NCBI GenBank assembly: GCA_010093605.1
Contig: MU004187.1
Location: forward strand, 377,383 to 441,382
Source of the DNA: Lophium mytilinum
Lineage: Eukaryota; Ascomycota; Dothideomycetes; Mytilinidiales; Mytilinidiaceae
Direction: 5' to 3'
DNA length: 64,000 nucleotides
Shown here: positions 32,167 through 41,883 of the stretch, piece after piece
How positions within the stretch are numbered: the first letter of the stretch is position 1
Layout of the letters: the number at the start of each line of letters is the position of its first letter
Program-made: the position numbers and the translations under genes
The notes under the pieces: model-generated
Seen by the model: only the letters and a program-made list of their open reading frames with translations
The model's database searches: none
Told to the model about the DNA's origin: nothing

Positions 32167-33387
32167 TCAGCTCAAACCCCCCTGCACCACCAACTCCACC
32201 ACCGGCACAACCGCCCAAACCGCCGTAATCTTCCCCAAGACACCCGCTTCCACGCAAAACGATTCTGGATCCAACGTCATAGCCCCGTTCCAAATCAAGA
32301 ACCCTACAACCACCCTCGCAAGATTAAACACCCCCGATGCCACCGCCACGAAAGAAACCCTGCGCTTCGGGCTCTCCCGATGTCGCCGCCACACCCCCAT
32401 CCCAATCCACACCGCTCCGAGCAAACACAGACACCATAGCGCCAGCCCCGCGATCGCGCCGCCTTGGACCAGCCGGTACCCCCTCCGTATCGGGCCAGCG
32501 GGCAGCGTCCGGGAGAGGTAGTCCGTGGGACTCATATGTCGCGCGAGCACGGCATACGGACCAATGGCTATGAGCCCGTACACTGCCTCTGCGATCTGCT
32601 GCATCGCCGCGCTGCGGACGTAGATGGAGGGCGAGATGAGCGCGACGACTGAGACGGCGGTTGCGGGTAAGGGGCGGATGAACCACGCCATCATTACGCG
32701 CCATAGCTGCGGAGGGGAGGCGCTTGAGGGGACCGAGCCGCGGAGGAGGATGGCGGTGAGGACGGTCATGGAGACGTGGAGGGAGGCGCTGAAGAGGGTG
32801 GAGAGGAGAGGACGGGAAAGAGGGTGGTGGGCGAGGAGGCGGGGGGTGCGGAGGAGGGATTGGAGGTCGCGTGAGCCGAGGATTAGGGTCCAGAGGCAGG
32901 GGAAGATCCAGAGGGAGAGCAGCCAGAGGGAGAGGGAGGTGGGTGTGTGACATTCGCCGTTGGTTTGGTGGATTTGCCAGAAGAGGTTTTGGGTGATTGC
33001 TGAGGTTGAACCGGTGGGGATCGGAGTTTTGAAGGGGGTCGTGGGTGTGGAAGTTGCTGTGAGTGAGGCTGAGATTGAGAATGATGGGTTCGTCGTAGGG
33101 GGCAATGTTGTTGATGAGAGAGTAGTTTGCACTATGATGCTTGGAGTTGTAGTTGGTGAACCTTCTAAGACTCCAACGCAGTAGGCGTATCCTACCAAAA
33201 GTCCCGCGCAGCTGTCCTGGAGTGATGGGTTCCATTGATAGAATTGCTGGAGCGTTACGCCGGCTTGGTTCGCGATGACTTCGCAGGAGTTTCCATCGGA
33301 TATTGTAACATAATTGGTGCAATTCGATGCTATTCCCTGGGAAGTTGGGCCTTCTGGTGTTGTTGAGCGGGCTAAAAGCAATGCCAT
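32167..33387 (-). CDS. LysM domain protein with ~7 membrane spans
   Basis: Single exon, 406 residues. Residues ~22-72 form one LysM domain of the fungal, Cys-bearing type (CTNYVTISDGNSCEVIANQA ... FYQWNPSLQDSC ... YAYCVGV), a chitin/peptidoglycan-binding fold. Residues ~78-132 are a Ser/Thr/Pro linker likely to be O-glycosylated. About seven hydrophobic spans follow (~153-171, 195-215, 237-255, 264-283, 310-332, 346-366, 383-403) with basic loops. I see no signal peptide at the chosen ATG; an upstream signal exon is possible because TTTTAG just after the ATG could be an acceptor. Most fungal LysM proteins are secreted, so a polytopic membrane fusion is unusual. A sensor or wall-anchoring role is speculation. 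Confidence 0.75.
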   Translation of the reverse strand: MALLLARSTTPEGPTSQGIASNCTNYVTISDGNSCEVIANQAGVTLQQFYQWNPSLQDSCAGLLVGYAYCVGVLEGSPTTTPSIIVQTTLSSTTLPPTTNPSFSISASLTATSTPTTPFKTPIPTGSTSAITQNLFWQIHQTNGECHTPTSLSLWLLSLWIFPCLWTLILGSRDLQSLLRTPRLLAHHPLSRPLLSTLFSASLHVSMTVLTAILLRGSVPSSASPPQLWRVMMAWFIRPLPATAVSVVALISPSIYVRSAAMQQIAEAVYGLIAIGPYAVLARHMSPTDYLSRTLPAGPIRRGYRLVQGGAIAGLALWCLCLLGAVWIGMGVWRRHRESPKRRVSFVAVASGVFNLARVVVGFLIWNGAMTLDPESFCVEAGVLGKITAVWAVVPVVELVVQGGLS

Positions 33388-34012
33388 TTCATAAAATGTA
33401 TTTCGTCTCTTTCATGAAAACTGATCTTTAATATCGAGGGTCGCGGTTCATACAGCACTTAGCTTCCAAACATGGCTGACGCATCTTTCCGGATTATAAC
33501 TTACGTGTAGGATCACTCCAGGCCTTCGCTGCCTATATGTCTTGTCAGGCAGTTTCAAAGTTCTTCAGCCTTGCCTTAGCTACCTCGATACGGCTTCCCG
33601 GGTTGGCGTTGTTGTTCGACTCAGCCTTTGTGGCGTCTGCGCCAAATATTGAGCGTGACCATAATCGGGAAGCAGGCGGCAAGGTTGTCTTGCTGAGTGG
33701 AAGTGGCTTCAGAGAGGCTGTGCTGAATAAAATCCGAAGCATGCGCGTCGCGCGTCATAGGGAGGCCGCAAACAATTCAGCAATGAGTGCCTTGTCCTCC
33801 TTTAGACTGCAAAAAGGTTGAATGACTGAATTTGGTGTTGGTGTTCATCAGAAGAGTTTGTTATTATGATTGTTGTGTTGATGTCTCTGGAGAGGAGGAA
33901 CCACCATATAAATTCTTTGTTGGAAGTAGGCTGATCAAGTTGTGAGTATTGTGGTTCGGCGAAGAGAAGATACGAGAAAGAACAAAGCTAATGTTAATAC
34001 TCAGAGCTCGAA
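33388..34012. other. Divergent intergenic region, LysM gene / coiled-coil gene C
   Basis: 625 bp holding the promoters of the two divergent genes. Overlapping short frames at 33537-33821 look accidental. No repeat seen. Confidence 0.45.
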
Positions 34013-34657
34013 ATGGCACCACTCCCTCATTTGAAACCTCCGCACGCAGTGACTGGACAGGAACGACTTGATCTCCTCTGGATGAGCTTTGGAATCCTAC
34101 TTGGTCTCCTCTCTGTTGCAGCTATATCAGCAGCCCGCATCCATTTCGTCGGCGATCCAGTAAAGAAATATAGTCAGCATGTCAAACAACTACAAGATCG
34201 GGATAGCAAGAACCAAAGCTTGCAGCAGCAAGTGGACAATAAAGACCACACCATTGCAACTCTCACTGCACGGGTTGCACGTCACGAAGGAACGATTGAC
34301 GCACAAGTACGAAACATCGAGGCTTTAAATGACGAGATTGATGACAAGCGGAATCGGATACAAGAGCTGGAGGTGGGAGCGATACCCCTACGGCGGCTTC
34401 AAGCACAGGAACCGGAGCTGAGACGCCACATAGCCGGGATGGAATCGGAGCTGGTGCGATTGCGAGCCATTCGAAGCGAACTTGAAGATTTAAGACCAAG
34501 AGTGGGAGAGATGAGGGATCGGGACCGGACATTGAGGAGGCAGGTCCAGGAGAAGGATACTGAGCTCCAAGAATCCACATCCAGGAACGAAGTATTGGTC
34601 CAAAGGATGGCATATATGCAACAGAGGCTTGCAGCGACGGGACACAATGGGCGTTGA
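34013..34657 (+). CDS. Membrane-anchored coiled-coil protein, shared-module family member C
   Basis: Intronless, 214 residues. Residues 21-43 are a single membrane span (LLWMSFGILLGLLSVAAISA), preceded by a short cytosolic-type leader. The rest is coiled coil, with YSQHVKQLQDRDSKNQSLQQ starting the heptads. The module of the 21270 and 22706 genes ends the protein: LRPRVGEMRDRDRTL begins at residue 160 and QRMAYMQQRL ends at 206, with exactly the same 47-residue length. The anchor shows that at least one family member sits on a membrane, probably with the coil on one side of the ER or nuclear envelope. Function unknown. Confidence 0.72.
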   Translation: MAPLPHLKPPHAVTGQERLDLLWMSFGILLGLLSVAAISAARIHFVGDPVKKYSQHVKQLQDRDSKNQSLQQQVDNKDHTIATLTARVARHEGTIDAQVRNIEALNDEIDDKRNRIQELEVGAIPLRRLQAQEPELRRHIAGMESELVRLRAIRSELEDLRPRVGEMRDRDRTLRRQVQEKDTELQESTSRNEVLVQRMAYMQQRLAATGHNGR

Positions 34658-35283
34658 AGTTGACCGGTAGCTAGGATAGCTATTGATGGAAGAAAGACTC
34701 CGGTGATGGAACAGCTCTTCGTTGTTGGCCACTGGTCAACTTTGCGGCTTCCAATTGAATCACTTGAGAGCTCCGCTTCTTGAGAACTGAGATAAGACTT
34801 GTGCGAAAAGGAGGTACGAGGAGATGCTCTCCTGGCTCTTCCGCTCTTCTTGTGGGTGCAGTGTGACTAGACGGAGGTCTGACTTGCAGATTTCCCAGCG
34901 CAAAAAAAACCGAAGCATCCCCTGTACCATAAGTTCAGCTTTGGATAGCTACTGTATATTAAAAGGACATCTACGAACATTGATTTCTATTCTTATTCAT
35001 GAACCGATCGAGGTGTTTTAGGGGTGTGGCTCTGCAGTCGAGCCAGAACACGAGGTGAGGCCGTTTGAACAACAAGATCCTGGTGTACATTGGACTGTAT
35101 TCATCTTTTAATAAAGAGCGATGGTGTGGTGAATTTGAGAGAAAACTAGAATTCACGTGTTGCCGTGTACGTTTCGGGTTTCCTTAGCGCCGATCTTTAA
35201 TCAACAAACATCCCCGGACCTCCAACCTCGACCGCGCAATTGCTATATCCCCCACCACCCATTATTCTCGCGCAGACACCACC
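34658..35283. other. Intergenic, no gene seen
   Basis: 626 bp between two rightward coiled-coil genes. A short A run at about 34903-34910 is the only low-complexity sequence. Confidence 0.5.
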
Positions 35284-37821
35284 ATGCCGCGCTCTCACGC
35301 TTCCACAGGCAGGAGTCGAAGCCGGAGTCCTTCGCGACGCGCACCCACCCGGACTGCATCCCGACGCGCCCCATCTACCACCTCTACGAAGTACGAAGTG
35401 GACTTTGACGCGTTGCGTGGGCCGGATTCTACAGGACAAGATACATCTGATGTTGAAGACGATGGCTTGCGGAAGTTCGATACGATACGCAGCGACGACA
35501 TTGATGGACCGGAGGACTTCACGCTAAACATGGAGTATTGGATGAAGACGCCTCTTCCACTTCTCTTAAAGCAGCCAGAAGTCAGAGTGCAGGAGGCTAC
35601 AGAGGAACTAGACGACGATGCTACTCGGGAAGGAGATCGGGCGATTTCGAATGTGTACGACGAGGAAGAGCCGGGAAAGGTGGATTCACGATCACCAACA
35701 CTGCGCGCTCCTGCGATTGGCAGCGAGGACGAGAGGCCAACAGACATAGATGAGAGCACCATGGAGCAGGATGAGAAAGTCATGAGCTATTTGGATGCGC
35801 TACCCGACACGGATATTGGTGATGCCGTTGCATCGACCCCACATTACAAGGCAGGGACGTTGCGCCGCCAACGACCCCAACAGACCCTCCCACATTCACC
35901 TTCGCCCGCCCCACAGAAGACCCGATCACTACAACCGACGGTCGAAGACTCTACCGACACACCGAGGAAGGTCACCCAGGAGACTGTGGTACACTACCAA
36001 ACCGAGCAGGAACAGAGCGCCACCAACAACTCAATCTTCCGAGACATTGCGGACCTGGAGGCCCGACTCAAGGACCAAGAGTCGGCCGCCCAGAATCGCA
36101 TCGCCGAACTCGAGACTATCATCACTTACACACGTTCCGAAATGGAGACAATTCGGGATCAGAACTTCAAGAAATCCGAGGAGATCAACGAGCTCAAAGA
36201 CCTCAATGAGATGCTAGGCCAGAGTGTCAAAGCGTCCAGCGCGGACACAAACAACCGGTTGGACGCGCTGCGAGAGGAGTATGAGAAGAGGATACAGAGC
36301 ATCAATGCTGAGCACGTGAAAGAGAATGATAGACAGGTGGAAGAGGTGAATGAGGCGTGGCGTCGTAAGCTGAAGAAAGAAAACGAGACTTATGCCAAGG
36401 CTAAAGATGAAGAATTCGTCCGTAGGGAGACACATCTAAAGGGCGAATGCGACACTCAATTGAGGGCACTCAGAGAAGAAAAGGACAGCATGAGCAAAGA
36501 GTTGCGTGTTCGAGATCAACAAATCACGGAACTGCAACATGAGCTGAGCCAATCGCGGAATGATACGTCGGTTGAGATGGCCAAAGTCATGGAGGAGCAG
36601 AAGTCGCAGTTCGACGGGGCAAAGGTCGAATTGAACGAAAAGATCACGACGCTGGAGTCCAGGATCGAGAAGCTCATATCCGATCTCAAAGCTGCTACAG
36701 ACGACGCCACCAAAACCCGGCTAGAGACCAACGACTACGCCACTCTACAAGAAACGTCAAAAACCCAAGCGGCCAAGATCACACTCCTAGAATCTCGTCT
36801 CCAGACTCTTCAAACCCAACTCGATTCGTCTCGCGCAGACGTCTCGACGAAAGACCAAGAAATCTTGCGCAGCATCACTGAACAAGAACGAATGGATAAA
36901 CGCTTCACTGACACTCAAGCTCGCATCTCAGACCTCGAGAAGACGATCTCAACCCTTCGCCAAGACCTCACCCAAAGTCGTACCGAGACCGATGGAGCAC
37001 GGAAAGAGATTCAGCGCGCACATGAGGGCACAAGAGTCGTCCGCGAAAGTCTCCGAGAAGCTCGCGCCGAGACTGAGGCCAACGCGCACGAATTCGAGGA
37101 GCAGATCAAGACATTGGAGATGCACAAGAGGGACGTCGGACGTATGCTCGAGAATGCGCAGAACGAGCGAGATTCGCTAGCATCTAGTCAAAAGTCTCAA
37201 CTTTCCGAGATGCGCACCAAAGCTGAGGAAGCAGTGCGCAAGGTCGGCGTGATGCTCGACGCTGAGCGGGTGGAGAGGAAGAAAGCTGCGAAAGAGGCGA
37301 AGGCGCTGAAAGTAGAGCTAGAGCAGCTGCGAGGGCAGGCCCAGGAGAAGAAAGCTAGGTCAGAGAAGCCAAGCCCAGAAGCAGTCCATCCAGACGGTGT
37401 CTACTCGACAGAAGCCATGTCAGAACTAGAGACGCTGAGGGAGATCATCCGCAAGCAGAATGTCACCAACAAAGCTGCAAAGGCGGAAGCCCAGGCTGCG
37501 AGGGCGGAGCTGGAGAGTTTGAAGGCAGATATGGACGCCCGGACAGACGAGTTCCTGGGCGCAAACGGAGATATGAACGAGCGATTCGCCGCACTACTTA
37601 AGCCGCTGATGAGGGAGAAGACGAAGAGCGCGATGGAGACGAGGGATGGGAAGTGGATAGAGCGCCTCGGGAAGTTGCAGGCTGAGCGGGAACTAATGGG
37701 AAAGGTGCTGATGAGGGAATGGGGAAAGCAAGAGTGTGGGAGAGCGAAGAAGGATGAACTGCAATATTATCGGTATCATTATGATGTGCGGCAGAAGCAG
37801 CGGAGGGGTGAGGGTAATTAG
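35284..37821 (+). CDS. Large coiled-coil protein, possibly spindle-pole associated (SnaD-like)
   Basis: Intronless gene for 845 residues. The first ~35 residues are Arg/Ser-rich (ASTGRSRSRSPSRRAPTRTA). An acidic region carries FDALRGPDSTGQDTSDVEDD and a short conserved-looking block, EDFTLNMEYWMKTPLPLLLK. I associate that block, from memory, with fungal spindle-pole-body proteins of the SnaD type. Residues ~245-760 are almost continuous coiled coil. The basic C-terminal part (residues ~745-845: NERFAALLKPLMREKTKSAM ... KWIERLGKLQAERELMGKVL ... LQYYRYHYDVRQKQRRG) looks structured and specific. It lacks the 47-residue module of the three smaller coiled-coil genes. The role in spindle pole or microtubule organisation is a low-confidence inference; it could be another centrosome-like scaffold. 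Confidence 0.6.
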   Translation: MPRSHASTGRSRSRSPSRRAPTRTASRRAPSTTSTKYEVDFDALRGPDSTGQDTSDVEDDGLRKFDTIRSDDIDGPEDFTLNMEYWMKTPLPLLLKQPEVRVQEATEELDDDATREGDRAISNVYDEEEPGKVDSRSPTLRAPAIGSEDERPTDIDESTMEQDEKVMSYLDALPDTDIGDAVASTPHYKAGTLRRQRPQQTLPHSPSPAPQKTRSLQPTVEDSTDTPRKVTQETVVHYQTEQEQSATNNSIFRDIADLEARLKDQESAAQNRIAELETIITYTRSEMETIRDQNFKKSEEINELKDLNEMLGQSVKASSADTNNRLDALREEYEKRIQSINAEHVKENDRQVEEVNEAWRRKLKKENETYAKAKDEEFVRRETHLKGECDTQLRALREEKDSMSKELRVRDQQITELQHELSQSRNDTSVEMAKVMEEQKSQFDGAKVELNEKITTLESRIEKLISDLKAATDDATKTRLETNDYATLQETSKTQAAKITLLESRLQTLQTQLDSSRADVSTKDQEILRSITEQERMDKRFTDTQARISDLEKTISTLRQDLTQSRTETDGARKEIQRAHEGTRVVRESLREARAETEANAHEFEEQIKTLEMHKRDVGRMLENAQNERDSLASSQKSQLSEMRTKAEEAVRKVGVMLDAERVERKKAAKEAKALKVELEQLRGQAQEKKARSEKPSPEAVHPDGVYSTEAMSELETLREIIRKQNVTNKAAKAEAQAARAELESLKADMDARTDEFLGANGDMNERFAALLKPLMREKTKSAMETRDGKWIERLGKLQAERELMGKVLMREWGKQECGRAKKDELQYYRYHYDVRQKQRRGEGN

Positions 37822-38389
37822 GGCAAAAAGCTTTGATGTTTCTGGGGTCTTTGGGAGTTCGTTCGGGAGGTTTTTTGCTTCCCTTAGGTCTGGTGACGTT
37901 TCAGCGTCGGGGTTCTGGCGTTGCATATAGCAGTGCTGAGTGGTAATGAGTAACGTATCTGCGTAAGCATACGCATTTGACATGAATAGTACCGTGCCTG
38001 CTGTAAACGCTCGTGGTGATATGTACAGCGCTACAGCGCCTTGCTAAAAGCCTTTGCATTTTGCGTACCACTGTCTGAGGTGCTTCATCGCAGTATAAGG
38101 AACAGAAACATGTTGTACAATTCTAGGCAGTACAAATCGGAGCGAATCCAAACCCGTTCATAAATCCATCTCGCCGCCGTTCAGGGTGGCTCCGCACACC
38201 ATAGAGACTCTGGAAATAATCTCAATAAAGAGCACACAAATCGATGTGTCTGCGCTGTACTCGCCGCTCCATAACGCCCGTCATTTTGATAATAGAACCC
38301 ATCTCATAATGTACAGTACACCTCACACACTCTTGCTAGGATTTCGTAATTGCCGCTGAACAACCCTCCACTTATCGTCTTCACATGGC
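37822..38389. other. Convergent intergenic region
   Basis: 568 bp between the convergent stops of the large coiled-coil gene and LCL2. It holds 3' ends only, as far as I can see. Confidence 0.5.
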
Positions 38390-38927
38390 TTATAGCAGCC
38401 CCTTTCGCGCCAACTCAATCTTCCTTGCTGTTTCGCCCTCTTTATACCCGCCTTTACTGGCGCATATGGCGATCCCATCGCCGAGCTCGACTTTATCCTC
38501 GACGTCCCAGGCGCAAGGGCAGTGGTGGGGGAAGTGCACACAGGAGAGAGTTCCAGGGCAGAGGTAGTTCGAGCAATGCGCTATTCAGTATATCAGCATA
38601 AGTTCCAAGTCTATGAATGCGGACGATGTGTTGGAAGTAGGTCAAGTGGACTCCAAGAGATATTTATAGAGTAGCTTTGAATGATATATCGTATGGAGCT
38701 TATCTTGCAGGTTTTGATATATTGTGAAAGAGTGGGTGAGAATTGGAAGACTAACCGGCATTATAGTTCTCCTGATACCACTGGCTATCGCTCCTCACAT
38801 TCTGCGGCTGGTGTTGTTGCTGCTGGCCACCGCCGCCGTTGAACATTTGGTCGAAGAAGCCGAATTGGGCGTTGGATGAAACGGTGAAAAGAGAGCAGGC
38901 GATGAGGAGAAGATCGAGGATGTTCAT
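38390..38927 (-). CDS. LCL2: Long chronological lifespan protein 2 (Lcl2), secreted/ER
   Basis: Small secretory-pathway protein; in yeast linked to chronological lifespan and ER-associated degradation. Exons 38756..38927 and 38390..38580 (175-nt intron, long for this window) give 120 residues. A signal peptide covers ~1-20 ([20 protein letters not shown]). [20 protein letters not shown] with a Gly/Gln tract follows. The Cys-rich core is [20 protein letters not shown] then [20 protein letters not shown], and the end is [20 protein letters not shown]. This matches the family along its whole length. It is divergent from NOP10. Confidence 0.93.
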
Positions 38928-39251
38928 CTTGAATGTATAGATTTTTTGACACTTCGGATTAGGCTAGAGTGTCGTAGATGAGTTCGGGGATGACGATGGA
39001 GTGGTTGAGTGGCCTTTTGGAATAGACCCGTTGAGCAGTTTGTCTGTGTCCGGCGCTAGTGAAAAAGGCGCTTTGGTCTTGCGGAGAAAATGAAAACTTC
39101 GGGGGTCTCGTTTCGCACAACGACGTTGGAGCTCCGACTTTGCGACCTACCTTTCTACCCACCGTATATACAATTAACAGTCATCCACAATCACTCAAGT
39201 ACGTCGGCTCGTCTTCTCCCTTGTGATTATACGGACTGATTTCCTGGCAGC
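38928..39251. promoter_or_regulatory. Shared divergent promoter, LCL2 / NOP10
   Basis: 324 bp between the two start codons. No TATA box or named motif is obvious. Confidence 0.5.
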
Positions 39252-39510
39252 ATGCATCTCATGTACACCCTCGACGCCTCAGGCAAACGCGCCTACACTC
39301 TCAAGAAAGTCATCCACGGCGAGGTCTCAAAGTCCGCCCACCCGGCCCGCTTCTCGCCAGACGATAAGTACTCCCGTCACCGGGTCACGCTGAAGAGGAG
39401 ATATGGACTGCTTATGACGCAGCAGAGTACGTGATTCTGAAGTATGGGAAGAGATTTTAAGGACAGTATGCTGATGAAACGTAGAGGACAAGCATGCGCT
39501 AGGGACCTAG
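39252..39510 (+). CDS. NOP10: H/ACA snoRNP protein Nop10
   Basis: Core subunit of H/ACA snoRNPs, which pseudouridylate rRNA; it also belongs to telomerase RNPs in some eukaryotes. Exons 39252..39426 and 39485..39510 (58-nt intron) give 66 residues. The sequence is nearly invariant for the family: [20 protein letters not shown], then [20 protein letters not shown] and [12 protein letters not shown]. Splicing adds KDKHALGT from a 26-nt last exon. If the intron is retained the protein ends after TQQST, still including the conserved core. It is convergent with the flavin monooxygenase gene. Confidence 0.95.
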
Positions 39511-39751
39511 ATCTGGAAAGCTGAACGGGGAGAGTGTGATCTCAGGAACAAACAGATCAAAATGGGTTCTGACGGTTGAACCCGGCGTTCATGGAGTCCG
39601 GGCGAAATTTTGTGATACCTCCAACAGGCGAAGGTCGAGACGAAAATCATAAAGTGTCGCGAGCGATGGATTCGGCTATAGTTACGCCTCTATTTACAGG
39701 CTCTATAGGCATTACCCATTGTCTAGTACTATACGAAAGAACGCTCTAATG

Positions 39752-41358
39752 CTACAAACGGGCCTTTCCGTCATTCTCTTTCTCCCTCAAGTATTCGTTG
39801 AAATCAAACCCCACCTCTTCCAAAGCCCGCACACTCCCCCTCGCATCTCCCTTAGCCACAAACGCTCTCCGAATTGCCGGGAAGTTCTCTCTGCACCAAT
39901 ATTCCCACCTCCCCCACACAGGCGGTACCTTTCCGCGCCCATCATTCTCTAACCCTTCCTTCACTGGCGCGCTCAGCGCCCACTTCGAAAGTTCATTGAT
40001 GTACTCCGCGTCCTTTGGAAACGGGAGCAAGTGAAAGTTACGCCCTGCTCCTACCTCTGCGACTCGGTCTTTCTCCCATTTCTGCATCTCCTCTTTTGAA
40101 GGTAAAGGTAGGCGCCCAGAATATACACGTGCCAGTACCGAGCTCTGTGCTTCAGCGACTGGGAAGGGGATGACGCGCTGTGGCAGTGCTAGCAGCGAAA
40201 GAGTCGGGTTCGGCGCGTAGAAGAGATGCTTATACGTATGTTCGACACGACTCCCATCGATGATCAGTGGCGGCGACACGCTGGTCAAAAAGGGCAGCGA
40301 GTAGAAGTAGCCGGTGCAGAAGACGATAGCGTCGATGTCTGATTCAACATGGCCGTTCTCGAAGCGTACAGAGCGGGATTCGGGAATGAAGGCTGCGATA
40401 GGAGGGAGATCGAGCTTGGCAGGATCGGGAGCTGGCTGCAGATGAGGACTGGATTGTTGTGACCAGAGGAGAGGTGGAACGCAAAGAGGGGCGATCTGGG
40501 AGCTGATGTCGAGACCGGAAGCGGAGTTTCCGACGACAATTGTTTTCTGAAGGGCATTAATGGATGATCGAACTATTAAAAGAGAAGGAGAGGGAAGCAC
40601 ACCTTTTCCGCAAAGTCGTCTGGTTTTCGGAAGTATTTCGAATGCGATACTATCCCCGGATACTTCTCATTCCACGCTTTCAACCCTTCAATCTCGGGAA
40701 CGTACGGCACGATGAAATGACCGTTTGCAACAATAACAACGTCGAAGGTTTCTTCTTGCTCAGTCTTACTCCTTATGTTAACAGATTTGACTACCCAGCT
40801 GTTGTCCGTAGCGGATCGAACATCGACGACCTGGGTTTCGAGCCGAACGAGATTCTCGATGTCATTTCCGTACTGCTGGATATAAGCTAGAGCGGTATAA
40901 TGCTTCGGGAACAGCTGCGAGTCTTGAGGCCAATTGAGATCAGAGAAACCCATGAGCGATCGAGGGATGTTGGTCTCGAGGCGCTCATACAACGGAGATA
41001 TGAATGAAGGCACTTTGGTGTCTGATCTGTTGGTGTCGTGATCGGTCTTCAGGCTTTCGTTTTCTCTAGGAGTACGCCAAATGGGCTTGTCAATGCTTCC
41101 AGCTGGACTGGTTTGGGGGACGGTGAAGATTTCTTCGGTGGTTTGATCGGGTGTGTAGTTCCATATTCCGCCGGTTGAGCTTCTTTGCTCGAATACGACA
41201 ATCTTGTCAAATGCTTTCTCGGCTGAGAGGTATCTGATCATACAGTTTCAGTGAAGAACAATGGAGAGACAATTGGGAACATACTTTGCGGCAACTAATC
41301 CAGATGGGCCACCGCCAATGATTGCAATAGATCTCGCTCTAATGTAAGTAGAAGCCAT
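39752..41358 (-). CDS. Flavin-containing monooxygenase
   Basis: FAD/NADPH enzyme that oxygenates N or S (or carries out Baeyer-Villiger chemistry) on small molecules. Exons 41285..41358, 40603..41233 and 39752..40546 give 499 residues. The FAD-binding GGGPSG sits at the N-terminus (SIAIIGGGPSGLVAA). EQRSSTGGIWNYTPD follows. The FMO identifier appears as YPGIVSHSKYFRKPDDFAEK, with H in the expected place. The NADPH-binding site reads TIVVGNSASGLDISSQI, and the second ATG-like motif is DAIVFCTGYFYSLPFL. This resembles the fungal FMO group related to yeast Fmo1. There is no membrane anchor. Substrate unknown. Confidence 0.9.
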
Positions 41359-41883
41359 GACTTTTATGCTGAGATTCTGAATGCAAGATGAATAAATATC
41401 TAGATGAAATTTGATAGAGAAGATGTGACTTGAGAAACTTTATAAGAGGATAATTCTGGGTGTCAGTAGTCTACTATATTCCAACATCTATTCCGGCGTT
41501 CCCGCTGCAAGGAAACATTCTTTCAATAATCCTAGGATGACACGAGCTTTCTCTGAATAAAAGTCTCTAGGGCGCACGCCCTTAGGATATCACTCCACAG
41601 GCCCACATGCCGACATCGCGCTGATAGGGAGCAAAATGACGATATCCGCTCCGCCCTCTTGGCTTCCACCCCTCCAACCACCACCCGGGGTTGCATTGAT
41701 CGTCCCGCCCGTCATCTACCATCCTCCAGGCGTCCACTCAATTGCATAGCGACACATATTCCAATTCTTTCCTTTTTCCTATTCCCTCATTCCTTCGCTC
41801 TCTATGCGCTTTCCACGTCCATATACCCCTCGCGTTGTTCATAAGTCTTAAACCCTAGCATTCGACAATCCGCATACCTCAGC
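41359..41883. promoter_or_regulatory. Divergent promoter, FMO / binding-protein-like gene
   Basis: 525 bp between divergent start codons. Pyrimidine-rich sequence precedes the rightward gene. No named motif was identified. Confidence 0.45.

Noticed and set aside
32324-33322. 332-codon frame in another reading frame of the LysM gene
   Set aside because: Extreme Pro/His/Arg/Leu composition typical of a shadow frame in GC-biased DNA; the LysM frame is clearly the coding one.
33537-33821. Overlapping short frames on both strands upstream of coiled-coil gene C
   Set aside because: Neither has a recognisable feature and they lie in a divergent promoter.
35284-37821. Large coiled-coil gene as a fourth member of the shared-module family
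   Set aside because: No LRPxxG...AYxQQ segment could be found in it; the resemblance is only general coiled-coil composition.
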